From assembly GCA_037179385.1 (NCBI GenBank), contig CM074179.1, positions 72,146,719-72,210,718 on the forward strand: a DNA stretch of 64,000 bases, in the 5' to 3' direction. Numbering within the stretch: position 1 is the stretch's first letter; each line of letters begins with the position of its first letter. The translations under genes were made by a program, and so were the position numbers. Origin of the DNA: Holothuria scabra (Eukaryota; Echinodermata; Holothuroidea; Aspidochirotida; Holothuriidae). Positions 11,811-25,300 of the stretch are shown here, piece by piece. The notes under the pieces were generated by a model, which was not told where the DNA came from, did no database searches, and was given only the letters and a program-made list of their open reading frames with translations.

Positions 11811-12045
11811 ACGTTTTACACACTTTTTTATATGGGATGTACGTAATTCTATACGCAAGTCCGATTAACCACATAATGTCTATGGAATTACTTCGATGTG
11901 AAATAAATTACGTACATCTATCCGCTTACACTAAGGACTTTCTGGGCGTTGAAATAACGTGCATGTACATCTCAAAACAAATAGCAGAAATTTAATGGTA
12001 TATTTTTAACTGTTTTTATCTTCACCGATTGTACTGGAGGTATAC
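11811..12045 (-). repeat. Dispersed repeat R1, copy D (inverted)
   Basis: Reading the complement reveals R1: the plus strand here runs ACGTTTTACACACTTTTTTA, GAATTACTTCGATGTGAAAT, AAATTACGTACATCTATCCG, GAAATAACGTGCATGTACAT, which align in order with the reverse complement of 49044-49326. It forms an inverted pair with copy B around the central (TA)n tract. Confidence 0.65.
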
Positions 12046-12048
12046 AGG

Positions 12049-12074
12049 TATATTTATATATATATATATAAATA

Positions 12075-12110
<36 letters not shown>

Positions 12111-12158
12111 TATAGATATATATATATAGATATATATATGTATATATATATACATACA

Positions 12159-12194
<36 letters not shown>

Positions 12195-12269
12195 TAGGTC
12201 GAAAGTATTATAGTAATGAATTCGATCATGAATTTTATACCGATCCAAGATAGAGTATAAACTCTTACC

Positions 12270-12338
<69 letters not shown>
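12049..12338. repeat. (TA)n tracts with a (TACA)n block
   Basis: TA dinucleotides at about 12049-12148, (TACA)n at about 12149-12187, TA again to 12198, then a unique 75-bp spacer and a further (TA)n at about 12275-12338. Confidence 0.95.
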
Positions 12339-12339
<1 letters not shown>

Positions 12340-12343
<4 letters not shown>

Positions 12344-13225
12344 AAGTCAAAATTGACAAAAGGAGCACGATGAAGTATTTATTTAATTATCATATATATA
12401 TATCTATAAAAGCCTCGTGATGAGTCGGTTTTCAACACTCAGGCGTTCACGGTTAGAGCCTCAGCACATTATGGCTGCCGTAACGGTTAAGTGCTGTTAT
12501 GAACAAAGTGAAGGGGGGTTGAAATGTTCAGCCATCAGAAATCCGTTGAGATTCTGTTTGATGGACCTGAGGTGCTCGGCTGTCTCGTTCCGAGCTTGTG
12601 GTTTCTTGGAGCATGCTTGAATGAGTTTAGCAGGTAAAATTTGATTATCCCAGCAAACCTTGCTTTTGATGGGGACTCGGATTGAATATCGAATAGGGTA
12701 AGAAATTCCTCTCCTTTGTAAATGAGACGATAAAATTACCACATTTGAAGTTTCCTCATGGATCGGAGATCTTTTGGATTGGATTGGTTAATGTGGCAGA
12801 AGATATTGATATGTTAACAAAGTCAACTTACCCTCAGTTTAGAAGAGGTCAAATTAACAATGACTGATGAAGGCTCTTCGGTCTCAGACTCACAAGACAC
12901 GTATTCAATGCTTTCTGTTGATGACTGTTGATATTAGAGGAAATATGTATTTGTTAGATGATGTTGATTAAGCAATTTTGGTTGTGATTGATTGATTCCC
13001 AATGTTAAAAAATCTTTTTCTTAGACCGTGGTCAACGTTTGGTTGTTTCGATTGCCTCGATTTTTAAGGTTATGGATCAGTATTTTGATTGGAGGTATCG
13101 CTTGAAAATATCTTCTCTAATGGTCCGTTTTGAATTTATTTTAATATTGGTACGGAAGGATATATCTACCTATTAATTTCAGTGCTTTTTTTGATAGTCG
13201 TCGTTATTTATCCGCATTAATCATA
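12340..13225. other. Non-coding stretch, nothing supported
   Basis: Moderately AT-rich unique-looking sequence. The opposing 67- and 81-codon frames at 12417-12742 overlap and show no domain. No repeat recognised apart from a short TA tract near 12392. Confidence 0.5.
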
Positions 13226-14296
13226 CACTCAAAAAACTGAAGTGCTATTTTTGATAGCACTTTCTGGGTGCTGAATTTAATTAGCACCAAAAGCGCTGTT
13301 TCAGCACTGTTATGGTGCTAATTATACACCACTTTCTGGGTGCTGAATTTGATTAGCACCAAAAGAGCTGTTTCAGCACCTTATAGTGCTAATTATACAG
13401 CACTTTCATAGTGCTGTCATAACAGGAAAGTGGGCGGAGCTAATTTAGATGAAAAGATGTTCAAAAACACTAAATTTGCTAGCAGAATTTCTGTATCTTT
13501 GGTTTTGAATTTTTCAGGCATTTGTCAACTAACATAACACAGTGCTAACACGTATTCATAATTATTTGAATTGGTTTATTTCATGCTTTTAACGCTGTAA
13601 ACAAATATTACAGTATATTCCAAATTAGGAGTTTCGCAAATAAAGACTTCTAGGTTATTTTACATGTTATTACTCTTAAAGATTTAAAAACAACACTTTA
13701 AGATTTCTGGACAGCCAGAGGGTCGGGAGGACTTTAGAAAAAGTTTCTGGACAGCTCTTGCAAGTAGATCAACATAACGATCGTGCATGCTTTGAGCCTC
13801 TCGGCATATGGGCTCAGTCTTTGCCCTTTGAAGGGCGTACTTGTCCATTTTGGGACGTTTAGCTCCTTAAGGGAGCAGAACTCCTCAGGGAGTAATCGTT
13901 TGGTTTTCGCCCCTTGGCTCTTGGCCAGAGAGTCGAAGGGACTTTTAGAAAAAAGCTCTTGCAAGTGTTGTTTACTGCTGCACTTCCGAGGTGTTGTCTC
14001 TTATGCACCCAAAGAAGTGCTATGGTAGCACCAACGGTGCAGTCTCTATTAGGGCTCTTATAAGTGCTAAGAAAACTTCTTTAGCACCGCCCTTGGTGCT
14101 GTCTGGTAGCACTTATGGTGCAGTTAAGAGTAGCTCTTGCAAGTGCTCAAGTCCTGAACCTGACAAGAGTTAAAGAATTTTAGCACTTAAAGAGTGCTGC
14201 CGTTTGCACCATGTTGCAGTCCCTATTAGAGCTCTTGGAAAGTGCAGGAAAAACTGCTCTTTAAGTGCTGTTTTTAGCACTTCTTTTTTTACAGTG
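13226..14296. mobile_element. Inverted-repeat element packed with GTGCT/AGCAC words
   Basis: The left end starts CACTCAAAAAACTGAAGTGC and the right end closes AGCACTTCTTTTTTTACAGT+G; read inward both give CACT, an A-run, GAAGTGCTA and AGCACTT, so they are imperfect inverted termini. Inside, a 71-72-bp unit (ACTTTCTGGGTGCTGAATTT ...) is tandemly repeated from 13259, 13331 and, truncated, 13402. A second internal duplication pairs about 13714-13770 with about 13922-13970 (GGACTTTTAGAAAA ... AGCTCTTGCAAGT). GTGCT and its complement AGCAC recur dozens of times. No target duplication or transposase was found; it may be a foldback element. Confidence 0.5.
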
Positions 14297-15005
14297 CACC
14301 CCCGTTCATCGCAACAGTAGAACCCATGAAGATTTGATGACTCAATAGTACAACTTTTCAAATTTGAATATCATCACATGATCTTTTCCGAACTTTAAAT
14401 TTCTTTAAAGCAAGAGTTTGTACTACTCGAGGCATTTGCCCCCACCCCCCCCCCTTTTTTTTTACTACAATCTGTGAAAAAGTAACACCTTCCTCTCAAA
14501 GGCAGGGTATGTAATACTTTAAAAAATTCTTTCGAGATCATATTAACACGCCGATACCAATGTGTGGCGAAAGCAGGTGATGTGATTTAAACACAGAACA
14601 TCTTAAACTATTCCCTTAATGCTGATAGTTTTTAAAATAATGTGAGTATTTAGAAATTTGACTTAATAGATATGCTTTGACAATACGAGTTGAAAGAATA
14701 TGATTCATGTTGCAGCCTGCAAATATACAGTGAGTCTCCTCTTCCTGATGAGATGTACATTTTTAGACACATTGGATGGGCTCGATATGGGATTCCGAGA
14801 CCAACTTAAGTTTCCTTGCGGAGCCATTTATACTTCTCGGTTTCACCATGGAGATTTTACGTAAGACTACTTGCCATGGTTTCTCTGTGAGGAAATGTAC
14901 ACTCCTAGCTTGGTCATAGAACAGGACCGGTGAAGGAACTTCACCCTTGAGTCATTTCAATCAAATTGAATTGACTTAACACCTTCAGCGCAACACGAGC
15001 AGCTG

Positions 15006-15041
15006 CACACCTTCAGTGAAACAGGAGTAGCTGAAGGTGTG
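15006..15041. repeat. Short hairpin CACACCTTCAG / CTGAAGGTGTG
   Basis: Perfect 11-base inverted arms (15006-15016, 15031-15041) with a 14-nt loop. A related ACACCTTCAGCG word lies just upstream at about 14980, suggesting a local duplication. Confidence 0.7.
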
Positions 15042-15273
15042 TATTGTCACACTAGAGACGCGTTAGAGACAATTTCCTGGTCACAACATAAAGTTGTTCT
15101 TTGGATGCAAATTTCAATTTATGGCAGTACTTCAAGACCCAATAAATGAAAAGATGATGAACCTTATATGTATCCCCCAAGGTGTTTCTTTTATTTATTC
15201 GCGGTCCAACTATCGATAACATTCCTGGACCACAAACTGATTCAATTCTGAAATTAGGAGATAAATGCAACGT

Positions 15274-15346
15274 CATCACAGAGGCTTAAGGGCCCGAGGC
15301 GATCGCCGAGGTCCGTACAGCCGAGGTCCGCTCAGCCTCTGTGATG
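15274..15346. repeat. 73-bp inverted-repeat element CATCACAGAGGCT ... AGCCTCTGTGATG
   Basis: Perfect 13-bp inverted termini (15274-15286 and 15334-15346). The GC-rich interior repeats GCCGAGGTCCG twice. The composition contrasts strongly with the AT-rich flanks, which suggests a very small MITE or the palindromic end of a larger repeat. Confidence 0.7.
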
Positions 15347-18300
15347 ATAAATCAATCAAATAAAAATGCTTTAAATCGACAAAAAGATTGAATTTTCCAC
15401 AAAATTTTACAGATCACATTTTCATTCTCCCAGCTAAGGTGGGGCTCTAATATGGCGTCATGTTTATTTTTAAGATGGAAGAGAACAACTCAAACCAAAG
15501 GAGGGGGGGGGGAAGACGCAAATATTTTACTTCTTTAAAAAAAATTCATTTCAAACTCAATCGTTTGAACCAAATACGCAATTGATAAAGCAAATACAAT
15601 GTTTTTTCTGATCATTCTTCCTTTTGCCTGACAACTTTGCGTTAAGAGTCACATTAATTGGTAACGAGCTAGTGCAAACAAGCAACGTAAACACACACAG
15701 GACACCACTGCGTGATAGACAAAACACTTTATACACAGTCAGTTAGCTATGCACGCCCTGGGACAACTCGGCCCAATCATCTCGGCCCTTGTTCAACTCG
15801 GCCACACGACTGCCACAGTGACTGCATATATTGTGGGTTGTGAGAGGCGCGTTCGTTAGCTCTCACGGTGATAGGCGCGCGTTTGTATTCTGTAGGTATT
15901 CTCCGAAAAACACATACATAATGTAGTGCGAGCTTAAACAAAGCGCGTACTCTAATCCACTCAACTGTAAAGGAACTTGTCTTAAATTCATTTAAGACCG
16001 GACTGAAAAGGTTTCTGATAAGTCTGAAAGCGAAAGCAGGAAATTAAAAAAAGGTTTTAATGAATAGCCGGGTATGATTTCTATATACACCGTTAATGGT
16101 TATGTTTGCATAAGGGTCTATGAGTTTTAAATGTTCAAATTTGCCGTGACGACTTACAATTCTATGGCAGTGCAGGAAGCATTTCATGTCTATTGTATCT
16201 GTAGCAGAGGACAAATGCTTTCTGTGTGTACTTCCTAATTTCATATATTGAGAGTAATAAAATACAAGAGACAGATTACTGTACGATTATAATGGCGCAA
16301 ACCTCATTTCAAGGGGTGGTGCTTCCATGAAATTAGCAGCTGCAAGGTGAAACGATGAAAATTACAAATTAACATTTTTTACTGCTTTGCGACAACTGCT
16401 TTGGACACGTGTTGAATTTTACACTTCATTTCTTCCCTTTTAAAGATTGGAACCGCTTCATAAAGCCTAATGTGGCAAACACCAAATGACTACAATAGGA
16501 GGGCGAAAAGTAGGGTTTTGCTAGTGAGAGCAGATTCAAGAGGAGGGATAGGGAGAATTGTATATTAGTACTTTAATGGCAATAAAGATCACATCCTAAA
16601 TTCTAATGAAATTTTTATTTATGTGTGAATTTACAGTGAGATACTTAAAGATATCAAAACATGGGGTAATTACCAATATTTCCTCAGATTTTTCCTCTGA
16701 ACACACCTCTTCAGTCTCCAAGTGAGTCCATTGCCCAAGTTCTTGCATATTTCCATCTTATACCAATGAAGAAACAATAGAAGGTATTTTTCTAAGCTGG
16801 CTCCTTAGAATCTTTTCAATTAATATCACGATATGAAACCAAAAGTTTCACAAAAATACGCGTAACAAGATTATGGCTATTAATACCAATTTATATGTTG
16901 AATTCCTTCGGCATAAGATTGATAATTTGGAACATGCCGAACAAACAAACTTCATTCACTTAACACTTCTTCAGACAATCATCCTTGTATACATGAAGTA
17001 TTTTCAAGCTGTCCAACACAGTGATCATTATATCTAGTTTGTAAAAGCTTACATAGTATCACCTGGTCAAGCATGCATTTTACCTCATTTTTTGTTGTGG
17101 TTGACCGAAGTCAATGACTGTTAAAATAGATTCTAGCACAACATAAATCATCTATTGCCTTCACTCCAAACATCCCTAGCCAAGTATCTACCAAACCAGG
17201 GAAATTGTGAACCTTTTACCATGCTTTAGTCCGCTTTGCCCATCAAATTTGCCGATCGGCAATCAATTTTTACTAAACTTACGTTAAAGGTTCAATGGTT
17301 CTAACTAAATGAGGCATTACCGTCTTTTTATCATGTAGTCAATTACTGGACATGATATAGAGTTAATATGCATTGTTAACGATGCAAAGACAAACGTGGG
17401 AACTTACATGTGGATTTTTGTTCCAAAGTCATCTTTCGAAGAGAAATTCTGCAGAAACATCAATCTCAAAGCTCCAAATAGAAAATAAATGGATGGAGTA
17501 TAATATTCCGAAAATATGTGAAAGGAGTTGTGCATAAACCAGCGATGTTGCTGTAACCTATAATGCTAAACAAATCTTCATTAAAATGGAAAATGTATTC
17601 ATTCGAGAAAAAATTGCTCTACTCAAGTATTCAAAAACACATGAATGGTTATTAAAGATCATGTGGAAACAAATTTGTAATTGTTATTTGAAGTAAACAT
17701 GCCAAGTAACTTCTTCCATACTTTTGGAATGCCTCGTTGTTGTTCTTACATGTGATGACAGACAATTGCAAATAAAACAACACATTTTAAAAATGTTTTT
17801 CTTCTTTTCTCTTTTATCTTTCCTAACTTGTTTATTCTCTCTCTCCTTTTGATCTGCTGTTTTCTTATTGCATCAATGTTGTATGTGTTTAGTCCTCTAT
17901 CTACATGTCCACTAGCATGGACAACAATCTGCTCTAAGTCTCTAGCACCCTTCATGTGTATGCATACTGCACAACGAAATTGTGTTTCTTTGTAAAACAC
18001 ATGGCAAATAAAGTTGAAAAGAAAAAGAAAGTTTCGGAATTTAAATAAGCAACAATGCGATTATATTCATTTACCAACATTTAAAGATTTAGAACCATAA
18101 TTTAACATTTAGCAATAATTTAAAGAGAACGATTAGAGAGGGTAACATGTTTACCTGTGAAATTTACATTTTAGCTGAATCATTGTGATTGCTTAAAATA
18201 TTCTGTAATAAATGTGAAACACATAGCATATAATGAGGACTCGTTTACTTCCTGGAAAGCCATCAAGGACATGACAACAAAAAACTTTAATATCCTATGC

Positions 18301-18773
18301 ACACTTTGTTTTACTCCGCACTAGAGTCCTTGGCCACAGTGCACCAGAAATTCTGGCTTATTGGCTTTGTAGCGTATACACATCTTGAAGTTTTCTGTCC
18401 TGAAATATATTTCAGCTTTTCCTTAAATTGAAGTTTGTGCCTTTTTCATGCTAACAGCTCTAGAGGTCTTTTTCCTCCCCGTTGAGAAGATGACTTCCTT
18501 AAATTTTAAACATATTGCGTAATTGGTCATGTGATTGCATCTGCAAGCCGATGCAGGCAGCGTGGGTGCTTACGTTCTGTAATTGACAAGGTGTGAAAAT
18601 CAACTTCCAAATTTTACCTTCTTGTTTGCTTACACTTGAAGATAGACTGGTCAAGAAATTGAGATGTTGTAAAAAAGATCTTTCATGGTAAGCGTGACAA
18701 TTATATGTGCATTTTTGAAGCTGTGAGAAGTTGCGCGCTGTACCCGTCGTCGTGATTTCGTGAGGCGTATGGG

Positions 18774-18825
18774 CAAGGACCGTGTACGGAGTATGTCCTA
18801 CAGTTAAGCGCTGTACACGGTCTTG
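18774..18825. repeat. Hairpin CAAGGACCGTGTAC / GTACACGGTCTTG
   Basis: Near-perfect 13-14-base inverted arms at 18774-18787 and 18813-18825 with a loop of about 25 nt. Function unknown. Confidence 0.65.
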
Positions 18826-19224
18826 TTCAAGGACTTCCTGTATCTATTCTCTTCTATGAGTAGCATGTCACTCATTTAAGAATTTAAGATGAACAAGTTA
18901 TAAAACATAGAAAGACATTACGTGAACACAAATGCAAAATATACACATACCCTTACAGATAAAACCACGCTGCGTTACATTTCGTCTAAAAATTCCTTGA
19001 AGAGAGTAGCACAGTAGTCAAACGACAATTCACAGAAGAAGTCAACATGCGCCGGCGAATATCACTCAACGCACAGCTCAAAGTTCAAGTAAACAAGATC
19101 AATTATTGCGCCATTGGGGGATTCACCGATTGCGAAATCACTCTTCTTCGGTGACCAAATTATACAACAGGTAAAAAGAACTAGATAATAAACTGTACAG
19201 GGCGTGCTACGGTAAAAAATAAAA

Positions 19225-19328
19225 CCCGTGAACACACGTGGACTTTGCCGATCCAGCGAAAAATCTTTGTTCGATGCTGCCTCCCCATGGAAATCACAAG
19301 GATTTTCGTTTTCAAAACCACAGAACAA
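19225..19328 (-). CDS. Candidate MAM-domain first exon (weak)
   Basis: On the minus strand the segment from an acceptor-like CGATGCACAG reads LFCGFENENPCDF, then about 15 residues, then DFSLDRQSPRVFTG. MAM domains (extracellular adhesion modules) typically start with Cys-x-Phe-Glu, then a second Cys followed by an aromatic residue, then an acidic D-[FW]-x-[WL] segment and a T-G, and this spacing fits. The acceptor is reasonable; the donor (GGGTTTTA, near 19224) is poor. The flanking frame continues into unlikely sequence, so only this portion would be exonic. No second MAM exon was found nearby. It could be a chance match or an orphaned exon. Confidence 0.3.
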
Positions 19329-19389
19329 CTGTGCATCGTGAATTTGCCTGATGAGTGTAAAATCACATATGATCTGTCCGTTTCTCAAA

Positions 19390-22300
19390 GAAATATCGTG
19401 TGAGAGTCTTGTAAGTAAGGGTGAGCACGTTTTTATTTCAATGTATGTACATTTCGTAAAGTTTGTTCCATAAGTGTGGACTCTTGTATCTTATTCGATT
19501 CCGACGCACCTCTTGCTTCCCTAAGCAAAATTCCTACCTCCTTGACTTAATCAATTATCGGATCATTGATTCGTTGTCAAAGTACTAATGTCAAGATACA
19601 CCCCTTTAGTTGATTCGTTAACTGTTCATCGTCAGCGGTCATGCAAAAAAAAAAAATTGAACTTTAAGGCTTGGTTAATCGTCAGACTAAATATCATATC
19701 AGCAAAGGATTTCATTAATTTTTTCCTTTCGGACGTAATACTTATTGATTGGGAAATTTGCTAAAAGTGAGGTAAAAGGGTCTCGACTTGAAGACACTTT
19801 CCAGCAGACTACATGTTTGAATCACAATTGAAATAATTGTTCCTTTTTCTTACTTTAAGGATCGGTTACGTTTGTTTTAAAAGTACGTCCACCTTTCAAC
19901 CATTCTACAGAGATTAATGGAATATGGGCAAATTTCCTCAAATTTTTTTTTTCTGTAATATTTGACGTCCTAATGCTACCTTAGATTTGATACTGTTGGA
20001 ATTAATGATTACATTTTCCCGTATATCGAGAGTGACTCTAAAACGTACGTAGGGTAGAGTGTATTATACCAGCAGTGGCAACAGTTATACATGAATTGCA
20101 TGCAATGTCAAACTAATGTGTCGCGATAACATCACAGATTTCCCTAATTGTCCTAAATCTCAAGAGAAATGTAACTTCCTGTGTTTGAACGCTATGCTAT
20201 TGGGATTCAGCCATCATCTCTTGAAAAAATGCATATTTTCAAACCCAGTGAATTTTGCCGCCAGTCAACACAAACGCTATAAAGTCTTTTGGGCAATTCG
20301 CGGTCACATGTCAAGATAGTTTTTTTTTTCTTTTCCTTTTTTTTCAATTTTCAAAGTTTCATTTCATTGCCCCGATATTCTATCAGATTTTTAAGGGAAA
20401 CAGAACGAAACTCCGCCGAAGCAACCATTCTCATAAAATAAGACTTTTTTCCTTCAAATTGGCTCCAAATGGCGGACACCTTCTAATGAAATCACAACTG
20501 ATAAACTTACGCAGCATCTGAAAAGCGCATTCTAGACATCCTGCTCTATGGGTTAATGACACAACAGTGCACGGCCAGCACGTTTGAAAGTGAAAAAATC
20601 GCTCCGGTTGGCGAGGAACGTAATTGGCTTTACACAATATCCAGTTGACCGAAAACTGTTCTTTGCGAGTGTCTAGGTTAAATGGACCAGCTCTTAAGTA
20701 TGGATCTCGTGTTTGCAATGAAGTTATAAAACAAGAATGTTCAATAATGAAAACAAATCTGAAAAAATGTGCAATAATATACCGAACATAATTGCTCAAT
20801 TGAGGGACGGCTCTCAACTCACCCATCAAACATGTTTCCTTTTCAACAAACAATATCCCCAATAAATCACAGTTCATCCTCTTGGTCATTAAGCAGACAC
20901 CATTTTCCTGGTATGCTAAAGGTAGATAAAATGTTGCAAACTTAACGGTGATGGTGGTAGACCTCTATCCACGTCGGGGGGGGGGGGGGGAATTCACCGT
21001 CGGTCTCCAACTCACAGATCCTGGAACAGTCACTACAAAGGAATAAGTGCTGTTACGGCCTCCTCCATTTCGATTTTTTTATATCGATTTCAACTTTAGT
21101 TTGTGTAGATACAAGACGTTGCAATGTTTGTTGATTCCTGAGTTAGTTCACATTTAGAGTATAATTTGCTTTTCTCAACAATTACAGCACAATCGGAATA
21201 AACTGCACAAGTTTCGTATTCACCTCTATATTGCTGTTCCAATGTGGTTCGAAGGGAAGAGAAACCAAAAGCGGCGTGTTCGATTCAGCCCTTCAACTCT
21301 CACTTCGAAATCCCTTTAACCCCTTCGGTCCCCAATTCCGAAGAGCTTTGGCTAATAATTTAGGACTGTACATACCTTTTGCAACCACATGTATCTCCCT
21401 CATCTCAGCCTTGGGGTGTAAGTGGAGTGATTTCTTCCCACTTTGAGAAATTTTTAAACATGTTAGCAACCTCAGTTGAAATCTGGTGCAGCATTTATAG
21501 CCAAAGATGTGTAGGAGCATTAATGATAGGGGTGTGATATTTTTTTATTTATAAAATTCGCTCGAACATCAGTGTCATGGCAAAGTTCATCATACTTATT
21601 TTTTTTTGGATTGAACTATTGGGAGAAGAATCCCCTTTGCCAACATTTCTCTTTTCAACTGTGGTGCTTAGATGGAAATTGGTACAATATTTATTTCTGT
21701 ACTGGGTTCAGTATGTCTGAAAACTTACAAAGTTGTGCAAAAGAGTCAGTACTTCAGTTGCGATTGTGGTTTTGCCCAATGTTCTCCACAACTGCAGACT
21801 TCGAGAGGTTACGTCATGAATTGTGTCCTCGGTAAATTCGAATCTTTTCCGTTACGTTGTTGGATACCTGAAATTTCAAACGATCATTGCATGAATTTCA
21901 ATTTCAATAACTGGTAATTTTGTTTCAAACATTGACTTTGAACTTGTATGAATCTGTATGAACCTGTATAGACTTGCCCCAAGTCTCTCGAGATATTCCC
22001 TCTCAGCTGTAAGGATTCTTCTCTGTCACTATTTCCTCTCTAAGTGTCACCCCTTTGACCTCTCCCACTGCACCTCTGCAGACAAACCAACTTCTGACAC
22101 GCTCCTCTATTTTGGATGCATTGTAAATAAATGCCTGTAATAAAGTTGTGGTTCTAACCAGGAAATGATAACTTTCATTACTAATGTCTACACCCTATGA
22201 TGCTGATTTGTAGCAGGTTGAAGCATTTAAAATCATAAAACCAAATGGCTTAGTGATCCCTTGCCAGTGAAATTGTTTGTTTGTTTTTTCAAATAGGACA

Positions 22301-25300
22301 GAATTTCATAAAACATCCACATGGTATTTATCAAATAAATCCAACCTTCTTACATTGAGATATCATGTACATCAGAATCGGAGATGTGGACCCTCCAACA
22401 CTTCAGATGACCTGTGACCACAAAACACATGGATCCTATTCAATATAGTATATCACATCCATACACTTTGAGTGAAATGAACACTATTTAAGACTCCCAA
22501 CTAATTGAAATATTGCTTAAACATGGTACTGAGACGGTGACCTCGTATTAACTACAACCATCACCACAAACAAGAGGAAACATTTACTCAATATGAGCCA
22601 TCTGCATGTCAAGAATGAGGACCCTACAGTATAAGTTTATAAAAATGTACACTTGAATGAAGGAATGGGAGTTCAATCATGGCTGTATGGGACAGGGGCG
22701 CCGCAGACCCCCTCCGCAATTAGCCAAAACCTTTCTGAATCAGGCAGACTTCGGTGGCGCAGTCGGGCAGAGATTATGTCCTGGTTGGGAATCTGAAGTC
22801 AACGCCTCTCTGAGAGAAAGGGGTCCATATGGCCAAGTGCGATCATAAAAATGCTTATTCTCAGGGTACTACTTTTCTAATCAAGCATGGATGTAATCTT
22901 AACTCTTTGATGAATTGACTAAAATTTAACATTTTGTTGCTTGTTTATCGTTTTAATACTCGCTAAGAAAGGCAAGAGGACCCAAGAACATATAGTATTT
23001 ACTGTATGGGGGTCTTGACAAGTTGACAGTGTGATTTTTTTGTATTTTAACTTGCAAGAAATTAATTGAAAAATTGATTGTATATTCATTGCAAAACAAA
23101 TCAATTTCCGGATACAACAACCTAGAGACATAGCTCTGCCAGTGCCTGCTATGGGTGAAGTCAGTGTCTAAAGCAAAGGAGTGAGTATGTTATTCTAAGT
23201 CCATGATTAAAAGAAGAAAAAGAACACATATGAACTTAGCGTTTATGCCCATTGTGTTGAAATTGAAGGTCACATACAATACTTAACAATTAAAGAATTA
23301 CAAGGTAGTTTTGGATTGCAGTTTTGTCAACTTGTTAGTGCATGAAAATGACAAAAGGGTATGTATGACAAAGGGTATTTGAAGATGTGAAAAGCATTAG
23401 AAACTAACGTAATTGTCTCAAATCACATCAAAATAGATCAAATTGACCATTTTAGAGTGTAACTTCTGATTTGAACATAATCATGCATACACATTAGCTT
23501 AGTATATTGTAATGTCCAGGGATCCGAATATAGGGACGTGCCATATATGGCTAATGTTATCATTGGTTTACGCAACCTTTTTTCAAGGACAATTGTAACA
23601 TTAGATTATCCTGCAAGATTTATTTTGAAATTTAAAATTGGGTCATTTAAAAACTTCGGTGTATCGATCAATTAGGCCTACCAAATAGTAAAGTATTTAA
23701 AGACAAATTAAGAGATACTAAGTATAGGGTTAGTAAAAGAAATGTCAACATTGGGCAACATTCCACATTATTTTAGCACTTGGTGCTTCCAAAAACATTC
23801 AAACTTTGAAGAGAACCCGTCAAAGATACAGGCATAATTCCAACTGATTTTTCCTTAGGAAAGGTAATTCCCTAACTGCAAAGTTAAGTCAGGAGTTTTT
23901 GTTGACATGTCAAGCTACCTTTAAGCTTAAATTTTTCCTTTAAATTGAAAATAAGGAAGTACTGTAATGCCATTACTCTCCACATGTTCAGCATACTGTA
24001 ATATAAATATCACATGGGCACTTTTGACATAGAAGAATGAAGTTGTGCAAGTTGTTCAGGATGCTTATTAAAGTTAAAGACCTCAGTTCACACAAAGAAG
24101 TATGACTAGGCCTATCGCATAAATATCTGTTAAAAGTACCATGGACTCTGAAACAGCACTTACCACTGCTCTTTCTGCAAACTATTCATTACTTTGAATG
24201 AAACTTCATAGCAAGACTGATTTACGGTAAAAAAATTTCACACATTAAGGGAGAGAAGTTGAATTCTCATCCCTCAACTATAAATATAAGGCAATAATAT
24301 CTCACTCCGGGCCTAGTAAGTCGAGAGTTCTCTCAGAAAAGGAACCAAAATCTGTATGAAGTGCAACCTAAAATTGATTTCTTTACTGCTATCATATGTA
24401 GAAAGCTATTTAAAAGTTTTAACTGTAAGTTAAACAATGAAAGAATCTGGAAGGAAAACTCTCACATTTTTTTTCGTTTGCCTTTTAATTATTTAAATCA
24501 AAGTTTGAAAGCAAATACTTGAAGCAAATATAAAGTTCCGGCCAGGTACTTTTAAATGGATCCGGCCGGAACCGGAACTTAGCAAAATCTTGGTTTCGGT
24601 CGGATAGTTCCGATCGGATCCTAGTTCCTGTGAAACCCTACTATCCTCTTTCCACTTCAAATAGTTATAACGCCAATACACACTGTGCAAACTGCAACCC
24701 ACATCGACCAACACACCTAGATCGGTAATGCCCGCTAACAAGTTTTTACACCCACCGCTTCGAACATTGCTACACTGAGTCATTGTAACGATCTTGCATG
24801 GCAGATTCTTGTTTATACGTTGTGTACATATCAACAAGGGGAGATCTAGCTTACTCGAGAGACTTGTAGCTTTAGCAACCGGAGACGTTGAATTTTGGGC
24901 GGTCCTGTTTTTAATAAGTAACCTCTGTAGCCAATGAAAAGCTTACTATATGTAAACAGACAGAACGACGCAACGTTCATCACACGATGATCTTAACGAA
25001 TATCCAGCAAAAGTCGCACAATGCCGAAGAAGATTGGTTGATACAGTAAACTATCTTGAAAAGTATTCATCTGATTTCCAAGATGAATAAAACTGTAGAG
25101 AAGTTAAAAATGATGACTTAAACAGTTGCAAAAGATACAAGTCTCTCACGGCAGGCAGCAAGTTTGAACTGGCCGCTCAGCAGGCTCGTGTGTGTGAGCT
25201 GTGTACAGTCTTTGCGAACCGTTGTAAGCAGGTGTTACAGCACTCGCTCGTGGAAATTGCAGCAGCGGGGCAGTGAGAAGTAATCTGAATAGTTGCATAG

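Larger units (their letters stand above)
14297..18990. other. Non-coding stretch with small hairpins
   Basis: No supported gene across 4.7 kb. Contains hairpins at 15006-15041, 15274-15346 and 18774-18825 (listed separately), a C/T run at 14446-14462 and a G run at about 15500-15512. The 84-residue Lys/Arg-rich frame at 17746-18000 (-) has no recognisable domain. Confidence 0.5.

Noticed and set aside
20431..20889. 152-residue minus frame
   Set aside because: No domain, no splice or polyadenylation context, composition like translated AT-rich DNA.
22740..22800. tRNA-like words (GGTGGCGCAGTCGGGCAGAG ... GGTTGGGAATCTG)
   Set aside because: Box-A-like and box-B-like spacing is suggestive, but the arms do not pair convincingly and no second copy was seen.
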